DNA of 64,000 bases from Pseudomonas viridiflava (GCF_900590755.1 NZ_UUOC01000001.1:124001-188000), one strand, 5' to 3'. Positions 37,157 through 46,782 are shown, counted from the first letter of the stretch. Numbers and translations are program-made. Notes: generated by a model from the letters alone, not told the origin.

Positions 37157-38944
37157 ATGAGTGACACTCCAAAGCGCCCTCTACGTAGCCAGCAATGGTT
37201 TGATGACCCCGACCACGCGGACATGACGGCCCTCTACGTCGAGCGCTACATGAATTACGGCCTGACCCGGGATGAGCTGCAATCCGGGCGGCCGATCATT
37301 GGCATCGCCCAGACCGGCAGCGACCTGACGCCGTGCAATCGCCATCACATCGAACTGGCGCAGCGGGTCAAGGCGGGCATTCGCGATGCGGGCGGGATCC
37401 CCATGGAGTTTCCGGTGCACCCGATTGCCGAGCAGTCACGGCGCCCGACAGCGGCCCTTGATCGCAATCTGGCGTACCTGGGGCTGGTGGAAATTCTCCA
37501 CGGCTACCCACTGGACGGCGTGGTGCTGACCACCGGCTGCGACAAGACAACCCCGGCCTGCCTGATGGCAGCAGCCACCACCGACCTGCCTTCCATCGTG
37601 CTGTCTGGCGGGCCGATGCTCGACGGTTATCACAAAGGCCAGTTGATCGGATCCGGCACCGTGCTCTGGCATGCCCGCAATCTGATGGCGGCGGGTGAAA
37701 TCAACTACGAAGGCTTCATGGAAATGACCACCGCGGCGTCGCCCTCGGTCGGTCACTGCAACACCATGGGCACCGCGCTCTCCATGAACGCATTGGCCGA
37801 AGCCCTCGGCATGTCGTTGCCCGGTTGTGCGAGCATTCCGGCACCGTATCGTGAGCGTGGGCAGATGGCTTATGCCACGGGCAAGCGCATTTGTGACCTG
37901 GTGCGCCAGGACGTGCGACCTTCGCAAATCATGACCCGCGAGGCCTTCGAAAACGCTATTGCCGTGGCCTCGGCACTGGGTGCATCGAGCAACTGTCCAC
38001 CACACCTGATCGCCATTGCACGGCACATGGGCGTGGAATTGAGCCTCGATGATTGGCAGCGTATCGGTGAAGACGTGCCGTTGCTGGTCAACTGCATGCC
38101 CGCTGGCAAGTACCTGGGCGAGAGCTTCCACAGGGCCGGGGGCGTGCCTGCAGTGATGCATGAACTGCAGAAGGCCGGGCGACTGCATGAGGAATGCGCG
38201 ACGGTTTCCGGCAAAAATATCGGGGAAATCGTGGCCACGGCGTTTGCCAGCGACGTTGACGTGATCTTCCCTTACGACGCGCCGCTCAAGCATGGCGCGG
38301 GTTTTATTGTGCTCAGCGGCAACTTCTTCGACAGCGCGATCATGAAGATGTCGGTGGTTGGCGAAGCGTTTCGAAAAACCTACCTGTCCGAGCCCGGCGC
38401 GGAAAACACCTTTGAAGCACGTGCCATCGTGTTTGAAGGGCCGGAGGACTATCACGCACGCATCAACGATCCAGAACTGGATATCGACGAGCGCTGCATT
38501 CTGGTGATCAGAGGCGCGGGTACGGTGGGTTATCCGGGCAGTGCCGAGGTGGTCAACATGGCGCCGCCTGCCAGGCTGATCAAACAGGGTATCGATTCGT
38601 TGCCATGCCTGGGTGATGGACGCCAGAGCGGAACCTCGGCGAGCCCGTCGATCCTCAACATGTCTCCGGAAGCGGCGGTAGGGGGAGGGCTGGCGTTGCT
38701 GCGCACCAACGACCGGCTGCGGGTTGACCTCAACTCGCGCTCGGTCAATGTGCTGGTGTCCGATGAGGAAATGGCTGAGCGGCGTCTTGCCTGGGCGCCA
38801 AGCTACCCGGCCTCGCAGACACCTTGGCAAGAGCTGTATCGGCAACTGGTGGGGCAACTGTCTACCGGCGGCTGCCTGGAACCGGCGACTTTGCACCTGA
38901 AGGTGATTGCCAGAACCGGCGGAGAGCCACGGCATTCGCATTGA
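37157..38944 (+). CDS. IlvD/Edd-family pentonate dehydratase (XylD/AraC-like)
   Basis: Iron-sulfur dehydratase of 595 residues, the same length as Caulobacter XylD. Cys60, Cys128 and Cys201 fall at the positions of the [2Fe-2S] ligands, and Lys129 (GCDKTTP) corresponds to the metal-binding carbamylated lysine. It should convert D-xylonate or L-arabonate to the 2-keto-3-deoxy acid in the cytoplasm. The FAH-family gene upstream would act on that product. The exact sugar acid cannot be settled from sequence, and no 2-oxoglutarate-semialdehyde dehydrogenase is visible nearby. Confidence 0.88.
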   Translation: MSDTPKRPLRSQQWFDDPDHADMTALYVERYMNYGLTRDELQSGRPIIGIAQTGSDLTPCNRHHIELAQRVKAGIRDAGGIPMEFPVHPIAEQSRRPTAALDRNLAYLGLVEILHGYPLDGVVLTTGCDKTTPACLMAAATTDLPSIVLSGGPMLDGYHKGQLIGSGTVLWHARNLMAAGEINYEGFMEMTTAASPSVGHCNTMGTALSMNALAEALGMSLPGCASIPAPYRERGQMAYATGKRICDLVRQDVRPSQIMTREAFENAIAVASALGASSNCPPHLIAIARHMGVELSLDDWQRIGEDVPLLVNCMPAGKYLGESFHRAGGVPAVMHELQKAGRLHEECATVSGKNIGEIVATAFASDVDVIFPYDAPLKHGAGFIVLSGNFFDSAIMKMSVVGEAFRKTYLSEPGAENTFEARAIVFEGPEDYHARINDPELDIDERCILVIRGAGTVGYPGSAEVVNMAPPARLIKQGIDSLPCLGDGRQSGTSASPSILNMSPEAAVGGGLALLRTNDRLRVDLNSRSVNVLVSDEEMAERRLAWAPSYPASQTPWQELYRQLVGQLSTGGCLEPATLHLKVIARTGGEPRHSH

Positions 38945-39007
38945 TTTGTTGCTGCAGTGCTGCCGAAGGCAGCGAACTGCGGGGTCTCAGACACTTCCAG
39001 CAAGCCC

Positions 39008-39096
39008 TGTAGGAGCGCGCTTGCCCGCGATTGCGGTTATTCAGCCGGTAATGTATCGACTGAAATACCGCAATCGCGGGCAAGCGCGCTCCTACA
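39008..39096. repeat. REPIN with perfect 29-bp arms
   Basis: TGTAGGAGCGCGCTTGCCCG and the following bases (39008-39036) recur as an exact reverse complement at 39068-39096, with a 31-base loop. It lies between convergent genes. Perfect arms suggest a recently mobilised element. Confidence 0.92.
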
Positions 39097-39122
39097 AGAG
39101 TCATGTCCTTAGCTAAATCTGT

Positions 39123-40496
39123 TCATGCTTTATCTTCAACCGTCGCATCACCGGTAATAACCACCCGCTCGAAACGCCCCGCCAGAACCAGGTAACTGAA
39201 GATCCCGATCAAGCCATGGGCCGCGACGAACCACAGCGCTGAGTTGAACGAGCCGGTGGTGGCGACGAAGTAGCCAATCACTACCGGGGTGATGATCCCC
39301 GCGACGTTGCCGATCCCGTTGAAGACGCCGCCACTCAAGCCGACCATGCCTTTGGGCGCGGTGTCGGACAGTACGGCCCAGCCTACCGCTGCGAGCCCTT
39401 TGCCGAAGAATGCCAGGGCCATCAAGGCAATCACCATCCAGTTGGCATCCACGTAGTTGGCCGAGACCAGGCTGGAAGCCAGTGCCATGCCGATCACAAA
39501 CGGGGTTTTGCGAGCTTTGGAAGGATGCACGCCACGACGAATCAGGTAATCGGATACCACGCCACCCAGCACGCCACCGGAGAATCCGCAGATGGCAGGC
39601 ATCGCCGCGACCCAGCCAGCTTCCATGATCGTCATGCCCCGGCCTTTGATCAGGTAGATCGGGAACCAGGTGATGAAGAAGTAGGTGAGGGCGGTGATGC
39701 AGTACTGCCCGAGATAGATCGCCCACAGCGTGCGGTTGTTGAACAGCTGCATGACTTCTTTCATTTTGAGCTTTGGTTTTTCAGACTTGCGCGTGGCTTC
39801 CAGATCCACCAGTGCGCCGCCGTCCCTCATGTATTGGAGTTCGCGTTCGCTGAGTTTCGAGTCACTCAGGGGCTCTTGATACAGCGCAAACCAGAATACA
39901 GTGGCGACCAGACCCAAAGCGCCCATCCAGATGAAGACATGTTCCCAGCCCCAGGAATGGGTCAGCCAGGCCATGAGTGGAGCGAAGACCACCACGGCCA
40001 TGTACTGCGCCGAGTTGAAGAGGGCCGATGCGGTGCCGCGTTCACTGGTCGGGAACCAGCAGGAGACGATGCGGTTGTTGGCGGGGAAGGCCGGAGACTC
40101 CACAAGCCCGAGCATGAAGCGCATGCCGAACAGCGCGATGGCGGCCGTCGAACCCACCAGGCCGATCCAGCCCACGGTGCCTTGCATCATGGTGAACAGC
40201 GACCAGAGAAACAGACTGCAGCCGTAGACTCTGCGAGCGCCAAACTTGTCCAGCAACCAGCCGCCCGGAATCTGCCCCAGGGCATAAGCCCAGGCGAAGG
40301 CAGAAAAGATCATGCCCAGCATGATGGGGTCTAGCCCCAGGTCCTTGACCACGCCGGTTCCGGCGATGGACATGGTCGCCCGGTCGGCGTAGTTGAGGAC
40401 GGTGACGATGAAGATCAGCGCCAGAATGACGAACCGGCGACGCCCGACGTGGGCTTTCTCAAGCGGGATATCGATTGATGCGGTCTTGGAGGTCAT
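39123..40496 (-). CDS. ACS-family MFS transporter (glucarate/galactonate type)
   Basis: Anion:cation symporter family protein of 457 residues and 12 helices. VLNYADRATMSIAG in helix 1, PGGWLLDKFGARRVYG in loop 2/3 and GLVESPAFPANNR in helix 4 are typical of the GudP/GarP and DgoT group that imports hexarates and hexonates. GGGGAG precedes its ATG. The upstream gene on the same strand encodes a 2-hydroxyacid dehydrogenase, and together they may form a sugar-acid unit under the LysR gene beyond. Confidence 0.87.
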   Translation of the reverse strand: MTSKTASIDIPLEKAHVGRRRFVILALIFIVTVLNYADRATMSIAGTGVVKDLGLDPIMLGMIFSAFAWAYALGQIPGGWLLDKFGARRVYGCSLFLWSLFTMMQGTVGWIGLVGSTAAIALFGMRFMLGLVESPAFPANNRIVSCWFPTSERGTASALFNSAQYMAVVVFAPLMAWLTHSWGWEHVFIWMGALGLVATVFWFALYQEPLSDSKLSERELQYMRDGGALVDLEATRKSEKPKLKMKEVMQLFNNRTLWAIYLGQYCITALTYFFITWFPIYLIKGRGMTIMEAGWVAAMPAICGFSGGVLGGVVSDYLIRRGVHPSKARKTPFVIGMALASSLVSANYVDANWMVIALMALAFFGKGLAAVGWAVLSDTAPKGMVGLSGGVFNGIGNVAGIITPVVIGYFVATTGSFNSALWFVAAHGLIGIFSYLVLAGRFERVVITGDATVEDKA

Positions 40497-40569
40497 GGTG
40501 CTCCCCAGCTTCCCTCACGGGGAAGTTTTTATTGTTGGATTGAAACGTTATGTCGGTATCAGCGGTGTA

Positions 40570-41508
40570 TCAACAAGCAACTGCGGTGGGCAAGCGTTCA
40601 CCGGCAAAACAGGCCTGCAAGTTGGCCAGCACAATGTCACCCATGGCCAGCCGGGTTTGCTCGGTAGCGCTGGCCCGGTGCGGTTGCAACACCACGTTTT
40701 TCAATTGGCGCAACGCTTGTGGCACGTGTGGCTCATCAACGAATACATCAAGGCCTGCACCGGCAATAGTGCCGTTCTGCAACGCGCTGATCAGGGCTTG
40801 TTCATCCACCAGCTTGCCCCGTGCAACATTGATCAGGTAGCCATTAGGGCCTAATGCCTGAAGGACTTCTGACGTGATAATCGCGCTGCCCTGGTCGGCC
40901 GATGCCGCCAGAATCAGCACGTCGCTGCGTTCGGCCAGCGCGATCAGGTCCGGGACAAACTGATAACCGCTTTGGGGTTGCTCGCGCAGATCGGTGTAAT
41001 GGACCGTCATATCGAATGCCAGCGCACGCCTGGCAATGGCATGTCCGACCCGGCCCAGGCCGACGATGCCCAACTGAATCCCCGTGACCTTGCGTGCCAA
41101 TGGCTGAGCCACAGCTCCCCATTGTCCGTCACGGACGATGCGATCACCGGTGCCCAGATCACGCAGGGCCATGATCAGCAAACCCATGCCCATGTCGGCT
41201 ACATCATCCGTCAGTACGCCTGGAGTGGTGGTGACCTGCACCCCACGTTTCGCGGCGTTCACAAGGTCAACCGCATCGGTTCCGATGCCACTGATGGCGA
41301 TGATTTCCAGCGCAGGAAGGCGGTTCATCAAGCTGTTGGAAAGCCCCTTGGCGCCACCGGTCACCACGGCGTGGATGCTGTGTTGCACCTCAAGGAGAAA
41401 GGTTTCCTGATCTGCCGCCTCATACAGCCGGTGCACGGCATAAAGGCTGCAGAGCCGGGCATCGATAAGATCCGGCACCGGTTGGGTCAGAAGAATATTG
41501 ATCGTCAT
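40570..41508 (-). CDS. GhrB/hydroxypyruvate-reductase-like D-2-hydroxyacid dehydrogenase
   Basis: Enzyme of 312 residues reducing a 2-oxoacid with NAD(P)H. Rossmann motif GLGRVGHAIA, catalytic Arg in NVARGKLVD, Glu in VFVDEPHVP and His in LQPHRAS are present. The ATG at 41506-41508 has AAGGA 6 bases upstream; the longer frame adds 14 residues without support. It could act as a glyoxylate, hydroxypyruvate or 2-ketogluconate reductase. The last possibility is notable because the kgu operon lacks an adjacent kguD. Confidence 0.87.
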   Translation of the reverse strand: MTINILLTQPVPDLIDARLCSLYAVHRLYEAADQETFLLEVQHSIHAVVTGGAKGLSNSLMNRLPALEIIAISGIGTDAVDLVNAAKRGVQVTTTPGVLTDDVADMGMGLLIMALRDLGTGDRIVRDGQWGAVAQPLARKVTGIQLGIVGLGRVGHAIARRALAFDMTVHYTDLREQPQSGYQFVPDLIALAERSDVLILAASADQGSAIITSEVLQALGPNGYLINVARGKLVDEQALISALQNGTIAGAGLDVFVDEPHVPQALRQLKNVVLQPHRASATEQTRLAMGDIVLANLQACFAGERLPTAVAC

Positions 41509-41598
41509 GTGCGTTCCTTGATTATTTTTATTCTGCCCGGGACCAGGCATTTATGTTCGTGGCACCCAGAGTAGGAAAATCAACGATGCTGGTCTAAC

Positions 41599-41619
41599 AT
41601 TGATAATGTATCGATCAAT
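41599..41619. promoter_or_regulatory. LysR-type operator candidate
   Basis: ATTGAT-N9-ATCAAT is a perfect 6-base dyad with T-N11-A spacing in the divergent region between the dehydrogenase and LysR genes, centred about 25 bases upstream of the LysR start. Confidence 0.65.
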
Positions 41620-41633
41620 TCAAGATTTGAATC

Positions 41634-42524
41634 ATGGAATTGCACCAGCTGCGCTGCTTTGTGATGGTCGCCGAAGAGCTTCATTTCGGTAAGGCCGCCA
41701 AACGCATGTTTATGACTCAGCCCCCCTTGAGCCGGCAGATCCAGATGCTGGAACGCTCACTGGGCGTCACCTTGCTTGAACGCAGCAACAAGGCTGTGCA
41801 ACTGACGGTTGCCGGCAAACACTTCCTGCGTGATGCCCGTCATGTGCTGGCCTACACCGAGCAGGCCGGCACCGCAGCAAGGCGCTTGGCGCGAGGAGAA
41901 GCAGGGCACTTGCACGTGGGATTTACGGCGGTCAGCGGCTACAGCCTGATCCCGGGTTTGCTGGGCCATAGCGCAGAGCAACTGCCGAATGTGGGTTTTG
42001 AACTCCATGAAATGGTGTCCGGCGCGCAAACGGAGGCCTTGGGCGCGAGCATGATCGATGTCGGCTTTGTGCGACGTGCAACGCCACATTTGGGGTTCGA
42101 TGGTGAATTGATCCTAAGCGAGCCGCTGCTGGTGGCCATGAGCAACAGCCATCCGCTGGCGCAGCGAGAAACCATCCGGATGTCGGACCTGGATCGCCAG
42201 CCCTTCATCATGTATTCCCCCGATGAAGGTCGATACTTCTACGACTGCATTGTCGGCATGTTTGCCATGGCCGGGGTTGCGCCGCAGTACCAGCATTATC
42301 TGGGGCAGACCCATTCGATCCTTGGCCTGGTGCGCGCCGGGCTTGGGATAGCCATTGTGCCTGCGGCAGCACGGGAGCTGTATCTGGGCAAACTCAAGTT
42401 TCGTTCGATTGAAGATGCGCAGCCGTTGGCCGAGATATATATGGTGTCCCGAAGCGATAACGACAACCCGGCGCTGCAGCCGTTTCTGCGCATGGCACTG
42501 GATTACTTTCGCTCGATTGTGTGA
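41634..42524 (+). CDS. LysR-family regulator
   Basis: Regulator of 296 residues beginning MELHQLRCFVMVAEELHFG, with the helix-turn-helix KAAKRMFMTQPPLSRQIQML typical of the CatR/CbnR/TfdR-like branch (HFGKAAKRL pattern, PPLSRQI). An effector domain follows. It is divergent from the hydroxyacid dehydrogenase, with a LysR box between, so it probably regulates the dehydrogenase and the ACS transporter. Confidence 0.92.
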   Translation: MELHQLRCFVMVAEELHFGKAAKRMFMTQPPLSRQIQMLERSLGVTLLERSNKAVQLTVAGKHFLRDARHVLAYTEQAGTAARRLARGEAGHLHVGFTAVSGYSLIPGLLGHSAEQLPNVGFELHEMVSGAQTEALGASMIDVGFVRRATPHLGFDGELILSEPLLVAMSNSHPLAQRETIRMSDLDRQPFIMYSPDEGRYFYDCIVGMFAMAGVAPQYQHYLGQTHSILGLVRAGLGIAIVPAAARELYLGKLKFRSIEDAQPLAEIYMVSRSDNDNPALQPFLRMALDYFRSIV

Positions 42525-42668
42525 GCCGGTTGGCTTTGTAAGGAACGTTCAGGGCGCAGGGCGGAGTAGTTGTTGCCGTTATCGGCAAATCCCCGACTAT
42601 GCTAATGCAGCGGCAGGCCGCGCCATCCGGTTGCTGCAACACAGGCTTTATTGACATGGAGGTGTTCG

Positions 42669-43967
42669 TTGGTAGTTGAAGTCGAGGCGCTGGAAATCCT
42701 GGTCGTGGATGATCAGGAGGAAAATCTGACGGAGATGCAGGAACTGCTCGAAGAACTCGGCAGAACGGTTCGCTGCGTCGATTCCGGTGCCAAAGCGCTG
42801 GAGTGCATGGCCACCGGCAAAATCGGGCTGGTGCTGATGGATGTGCAGATGCCCGGCATGGATGGCTTTGAAGTCGCCCGCCGGATGCGTGCCGATGCCA
42901 ATACTCGCTTCACGCCGATCATCTTCATATCCGGCATGCGTCAGACCGATGCAGTACTGGATCAAGGGTATTCGGCCGGCGCAGTGGATTTCATCACCAA
43001 ACCTGTGCATCCAACAATGCTCATGCACAAGGCACGGGTGCTTCTGGACCTCGATCGCTACCGACGCGGCCTGCTGCGCACCAGCGAGCAACTGGAGCGG
43101 GAGCGTTCCTTCAATGCGTCGATTCTGGACAATACTGCCGAAGGCATCGTGGTAGTCGGCGGCGATGGTCGTATTGGTTTCGCCAATCCAGCGATTGCCC
43201 GCATGCTCGGCTGTTCCAGCGCAGAACTGCAAGGCACCGAATTGATCGCCTGGATCGAAGTGCCCCACGAAGACAATTGGCAGACCTCGGTGTGGAAGGA
43301 GCACATGGACCGCGGCGAAAGCCTTCGTTTACACGATGCCAATCTACGCAGCCTTGATGGGCGAAGCATCCCGGTGGCCGTCTCATGTTCGCCGTTGCCC
43401 GATGGTCAGCAAGCCATGACACTGCTGGCGCTGGACATGTCAGCCGTGCGCGAGCTGTACCGCAAACTCGAAGTCATGACCATCACCGATGCTCTGACAG
43501 GGCTGCTGAACCGCCGCGGATTCATTCACGCGCTCCAGGCCGCAATATCCCGAACCCAACGCACCGGGCGGCTGAGCGCATTACTGTTTCTGGATCTGGA
43601 CGGCTTCAAACAGATCAACGACAAGTTCGGCCACGACCGTGGCGATGAGGCGTTGCGCTGGGTCAGCGGTCAACTGCAGACATGCCTGAGGCCCTACGAT
43701 CAGTTGGCGAGGATTGGCGGTGATGAATTCACAGTCATCATCGAAGGCGTTGACGGCCGAGAAGACATCGCCGCCGTGGCAGACAAGCTCGTCAGGCAGG
43801 TATCCGCCGATCAGGATCGCTTTGCTTTGGGCGTCAGCATCGGGATTGCCTGCCTGCCGGAAAGTGGCGACAACGTCGAAGACATCATGCGTGCAGCGGA
43901 TACCGCCATGTATGAAGCCAAGCATAAGGGGAAGGGGCAGTATCGGTTTCATGTCGTGAATGGATGA
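42669..43967 (+). CDS. REC-PAS-GGDEF response regulator (diguanylate cyclase)
   Basis: Protein of 432 residues making cyclic-di-GMP. A receiver domain (about 8-125, phosphoacceptor Asp in LVLMDVQMPG) is followed by a PAS domain (about 145-260, ASILDNTAEGIVVVGGDGRI) and a GGDEF domain. The active-site GGDEF motif is intact and is preceded by RPYD five residues upstream, the inhibitory I-site. There is no EAL domain. The start is probably the TTG at 42669 because GGAGG lies 6 bases upstream; an in-frame TTG at 42651 lacks this. No kinase gene is adjacent. Confidence 0.9.
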   Translation: MVVEVEALEILVVDDQEENLTEMQELLEELGRTVRCVDSGAKALECMATGKIGLVLMDVQMPGMDGFEVARRMRADANTRFTPIIFISGMRQTDAVLDQGYSAGAVDFITKPVHPTMLMHKARVLLDLDRYRRGLLRTSEQLERERSFNASILDNTAEGIVVVGGDGRIGFANPAIARMLGCSSAELQGTELIAWIEVPHEDNWQTSVWKEHMDRGESLRLHDANLRSLDGRSIPVAVSCSPLPDGQQAMTLLALDMSAVRELYRKLEVMTITDALTGLLNRRGFIHALQAAISRTQRTGRLSALLFLDLDGFKQINDKFGHDRGDEALRWVSGQLQTCLRPYDQLARIGGDEFTVIIEGVDGREDIAAVADKLVRQVSADQDRFALGVSIGIACLPESGDNVEDIMRAADTAMYEAKHKGKGQYRFHVVNG

Positions 43968-44024
43968 TCGTCTGCTTATGGCTGGTGGAGTGACACCTAG
44001 ACCATCACTGGTACCCACATAAAC

Positions 44025-44073
44025 TGACCTATATATGAGGCGTTAGTCGGCCATACGCCTCATATATAGGTCA
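44025..44073. repeat. Perfect 19-bp inverted repeat with 11-nt loop
   Basis: TGACCTATATATGAGGCGT (44025-44043) is exactly repeated in reverse complement at 44055-44073 around TAGTCGGCCAT. It lies between the convergent GGDEF and PQQ-dehydrogenase genes. It lacks a T-tract and does not match the REP families elsewhere in the window. A transcription barrier or a relic of a mobile element are both possible. Confidence 0.85.
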
Positions 44074-44154
44074 TTCTTGCAACCTAAGATCTCTCTTGGG
44101 CTTATTCACCGAGGGCGGTAACGCAACGCGTACCACCCCGGCCAATCTACGTTT

Positions 44155-46551
44155 TCAGTTCAGTTTGAACGCGATCACGCTGTCGCCCAAGGTCGTACCC
44201 AGCGAGCCGTGACCACCGGCAGCAATGACCACATATTGCTTGCCATCACTGCCCATATAGGTCGACGGAGTCGCCTGGCCACCTGCTGGCAATTCGGTTT
44301 GCCACAGAACTTCGCCGGTATTGATGTCGTAGGCGCGGATAAAGTTATCAGCGGTTGCGCCGTGGAATACCAATCCTCCCGCCGTGATCAACGGCCCGCC
44401 GTGCGCCACCATGCCCATAGGGAATCCAATCGGAAAGCGTCCTGGCAGGAAACTGGTCTTCAGGTTTTTGGTGGTGCCCGTGCGGCGCATCCACTCGGTT
44501 TTACCGGTGTTCAGATCCACCCCAACCATGCGGCCCCAAGGTGGCGCGATGCAGGGGATACCCAGATCAGAGGCAAACTGCTGGATCCTGATCGCATAGT
44601 CGCCCTGGAAATTCTCATTCCAATAGGGCGTACCATCTGCGCTGAACAGCCGCTTGTCTGCGGTCTCCGGAGTTCGTTTGATCAGCGTGTATTTGTAAGC
44701 CAGGCGCACCGGAGCACCAATCAGGATCTGCCGTTCAGGGTCAACCGCCACCGAGCCCCAGTTGAAGGCACCGATATTCCCTGGGAAAACCAACGTTCCG
44801 GACTCGGTGCTCGGCGTCCATGGGTTGCCATCGTAGCGAAGCTTCTTGAAGCTGGTACGGCAGGACATCTGATCAAAGGGTGTCAGGCCCCACATGGATT
44901 TTTCAGTCAGCGGCTCAGGAATGAAGTTAAGTCTGGAGACCGGCTGACTGGTCGCGAAATGTTCTCCGGCAACCCCACCTTCAGCGGACGCCTTGACTTG
45001 GTCGACAGGGATGATCGGCTCGCCGGACAAGCGGTTGAGCACGAAAATATTCCCTACCTTGGTCGGCAGCACCACAGCGGGCTGCTTGTTGCCATCTTTG
45101 CCGAGGTCAATCAGCGAAGGTTGCGAAGGGTTATCGCGATCCCACAAGTCGTTATGTGAGGTCTGGAACTTCCATTTGAATGCACCGGTTTTCAGATCCA
45201 GCGCGACCAGGGTGTCGCGGAATTTCTCAGTGTTGCTGGCAGGGTCGCGTCCAATTCCGAGTTCATCCGGAGAAGCGTTACCGAAAGGCACATACACCAA
45301 ACCGTTCTGCAAGTCAGCACTTAGAGTGCCCCACGCCACCGGCGTGTCTTGTGGATAGTCCTGGCCAGCCGCAATAGGTTGAGTGGAATCAGGCGTGGCA
45401 GGATCGAAATTCCAGACCAGTTTACCGCTGAGGACGTCATACGCCCTGATCACCCCGGACGGATTGCCGGCGTTGTAGCCATTGTCCATCACCGAGCCAC
45501 CGACGATGATCAGGTTGCCTGCCACCAGGGGAGCGGCTGTCTGCATGAGCGCGTGAGGGCGGATCTTGCCCATGTTGTCGCTCAGGTTAATAACGCCGTT
45601 ATTACCGAAGTCGGTACAGGCCTTGCCCGTATCGGCATCCAGTGCAACCAGCCGGGCATCAGCGGTCGCTGTAATGATCCGCTTCTCGCAGAGCGCCGCC
45701 GTGCTTGTGTTCGTGGCGGGCACGTCGCCCACCTGGCCGCTGGCGGACGCAGCCGAGTAATAGCTGACCCCTCGACAGGTCTGATGTTGCTGCAGGTATG
45801 AGCGGTCTTTCTGGGGCTCGTACTTCCAGTCCAGCTTTCCGGTCTCGGCGTTTAGGGCGTGCACCTCGTTATGTGCCGTACAGACATAAACTCGATTGTT
45901 GACCTTCAAGGGAGTGGCTTCAAACGTGTATTCGCTGGCGTCCTTCGCAGGATCACGCAGGTCACCCGTATGATATTCCCAGGCGACCGTGAGCTTTTTA
46001 ACATTCCCCGCGTTGATTTGATCAAGTTTGGAGAACCGCTGACCGTCATTGGTACCGCCATAAGCAACCCAGTCTTGCGCGGCGCCACTGGCGCCTTTGG
46101 CAGAAACCGGATTAGTGATCTTGCCCTCAACCGGGTAGGGGTCGTAAAACATGACGCCGACCACGATCACTATCATCGCTGCGACAGTGCCGCCAAGGAA
46201 CGGGTGAAAGCTTCGTGGCTCAGCTGTCGACTGGGCGATGGACAAACGGCGCACGACCCAGGGCAGCGCAAGCCAGAGCCCCAATAAAGCAAACAGATCG
46301 CCACGAGGAATCCACTGCCATTTATCGAAGCCCACTTCGTAGATGATCCAAACCAGAATCGCCCACATGAGTAGCGCGTAGAACGTGAGTGCCGATTTTT
46401 TCTTCAGAAAGAGCAACACGGCCGTGATCAGTACGCCAAGCCCGATGAGGGCATAGGCGGGACTGCCTCCAGCCGCAACCAGAGCGCCGCCCATGTATAA
46501 GATGGCGACAGCCACAAGGGCCATGACAACACTTGTTATTTTCAGCAACAT
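44155..46551 (-). CDS. Membrane-bound PQQ-dependent dehydrogenase, glucose/quinate/shikimate family
   Basis: Quinoprotein of 798 residues. Five transmembrane helices (about 5-140) are followed by a periplasmic eight-bladed propeller. Family features include DWVAYGGTNDGQRFS, TCRGVSYY, MWGLTPFDQMSCR and a C-terminal GGHGSLGTTLGD. It oxidises a sugar or cyclic polyol in the periplasm and passes electrons to ubiquinone. Length and topology fit Gcd (glucose to gluconate), but sequence differs enough from typical Pseudomonas Gcd that a paralogue acting on quinate or another sugar is possible. If it is a glucose dehydrogenase, its product feeds the 2-ketogluconate route encoded at 6.7-11 kb. Confidence 0.88.
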   Translation of the reverse strand: MLLKITSVVMALVAVAILYMGGALVAAGGSPAYALIGLGVLITAVLLFLKKKSALTFYALLMWAILVWIIYEVGFDKWQWIPRGDLFALLGLWLALPWVVRRLSIAQSTAEPRSFHPFLGGTVAAMIVIVVGVMFYDPYPVEGKITNPVSAKGASGAAQDWVAYGGTNDGQRFSKLDQINAGNVKKLTVAWEYHTGDLRDPAKDASEYTFEATPLKVNNRVYVCTAHNEVHALNAETGKLDWKYEPQKDRSYLQQHQTCRGVSYYSAASASGQVGDVPATNTSTAALCEKRIITATADARLVALDADTGKACTDFGNNGVINLSDNMGKIRPHALMQTAAPLVAGNLIIVGGSVMDNGYNAGNPSGVIRAYDVLSGKLVWNFDPATPDSTQPIAAGQDYPQDTPVAWGTLSADLQNGLVYVPFGNASPDELGIGRDPASNTEKFRDTLVALDLKTGAFKWKFQTSHNDLWDRDNPSQPSLIDLGKDGNKQPAVVLPTKVGNIFVLNRLSGEPIIPVDQVKASAEGGVAGEHFATSQPVSRLNFIPEPLTEKSMWGLTPFDQMSCRTSFKKLRYDGNPWTPSTESGTLVFPGNIGAFNWGSVAVDPERQILIGAPVRLAYKYTLIKRTPETADKRLFSADGTPYWNENFQGDYAIRIQQFASDLGIPCIAPPWGRMVGVDLNTGKTEWMRRTGTTKNLKTSFLPGRFPIGFPMGMVAHGGPLITAGGLVFHGATADNFIRAYDINTGEVLWQTELPAGGQATPSTYMGSDGKQYVVIAAGGHGSLGTTLGDSVIAFKLN

Positions 46552-46782
46552 AATTCACCCGCCATCGATTTGAACTCCCAATGACAACCAGACCTGAATA
46601 ACGCACCTATCGTTCGGTGTGCCGAGGCGCTGTGGCGCAAATAGCCAATGACTCTGGCCAATAACTCTGGCCAGCAACCTGGGGCTGGATGAGGCCATGG
46701 GGTGTTGAGTTGCATACCTGCTATTGTCCTACCAGGCAAAAAACACCACCGAAAGAGCTAACAATCAGCCGAAGGTACTGAC

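Noticed and set aside
37436-38941. A 501-codon open frame antisense to the XylD-like dehydratase
   Set aside because: It is a shadow of GC-rich codon use. Its translation is rich in Arg/His with no domain, and the plus strand encodes a clear conserved enzyme.
44025-44073. Integron attC site
   Set aside because: The hairpin has some attC-like features (GTTAG in the loop border), but the R'/R'' consensus and bulged bases are missing, arms are perfectly paired and no integrase or cassettes are present.
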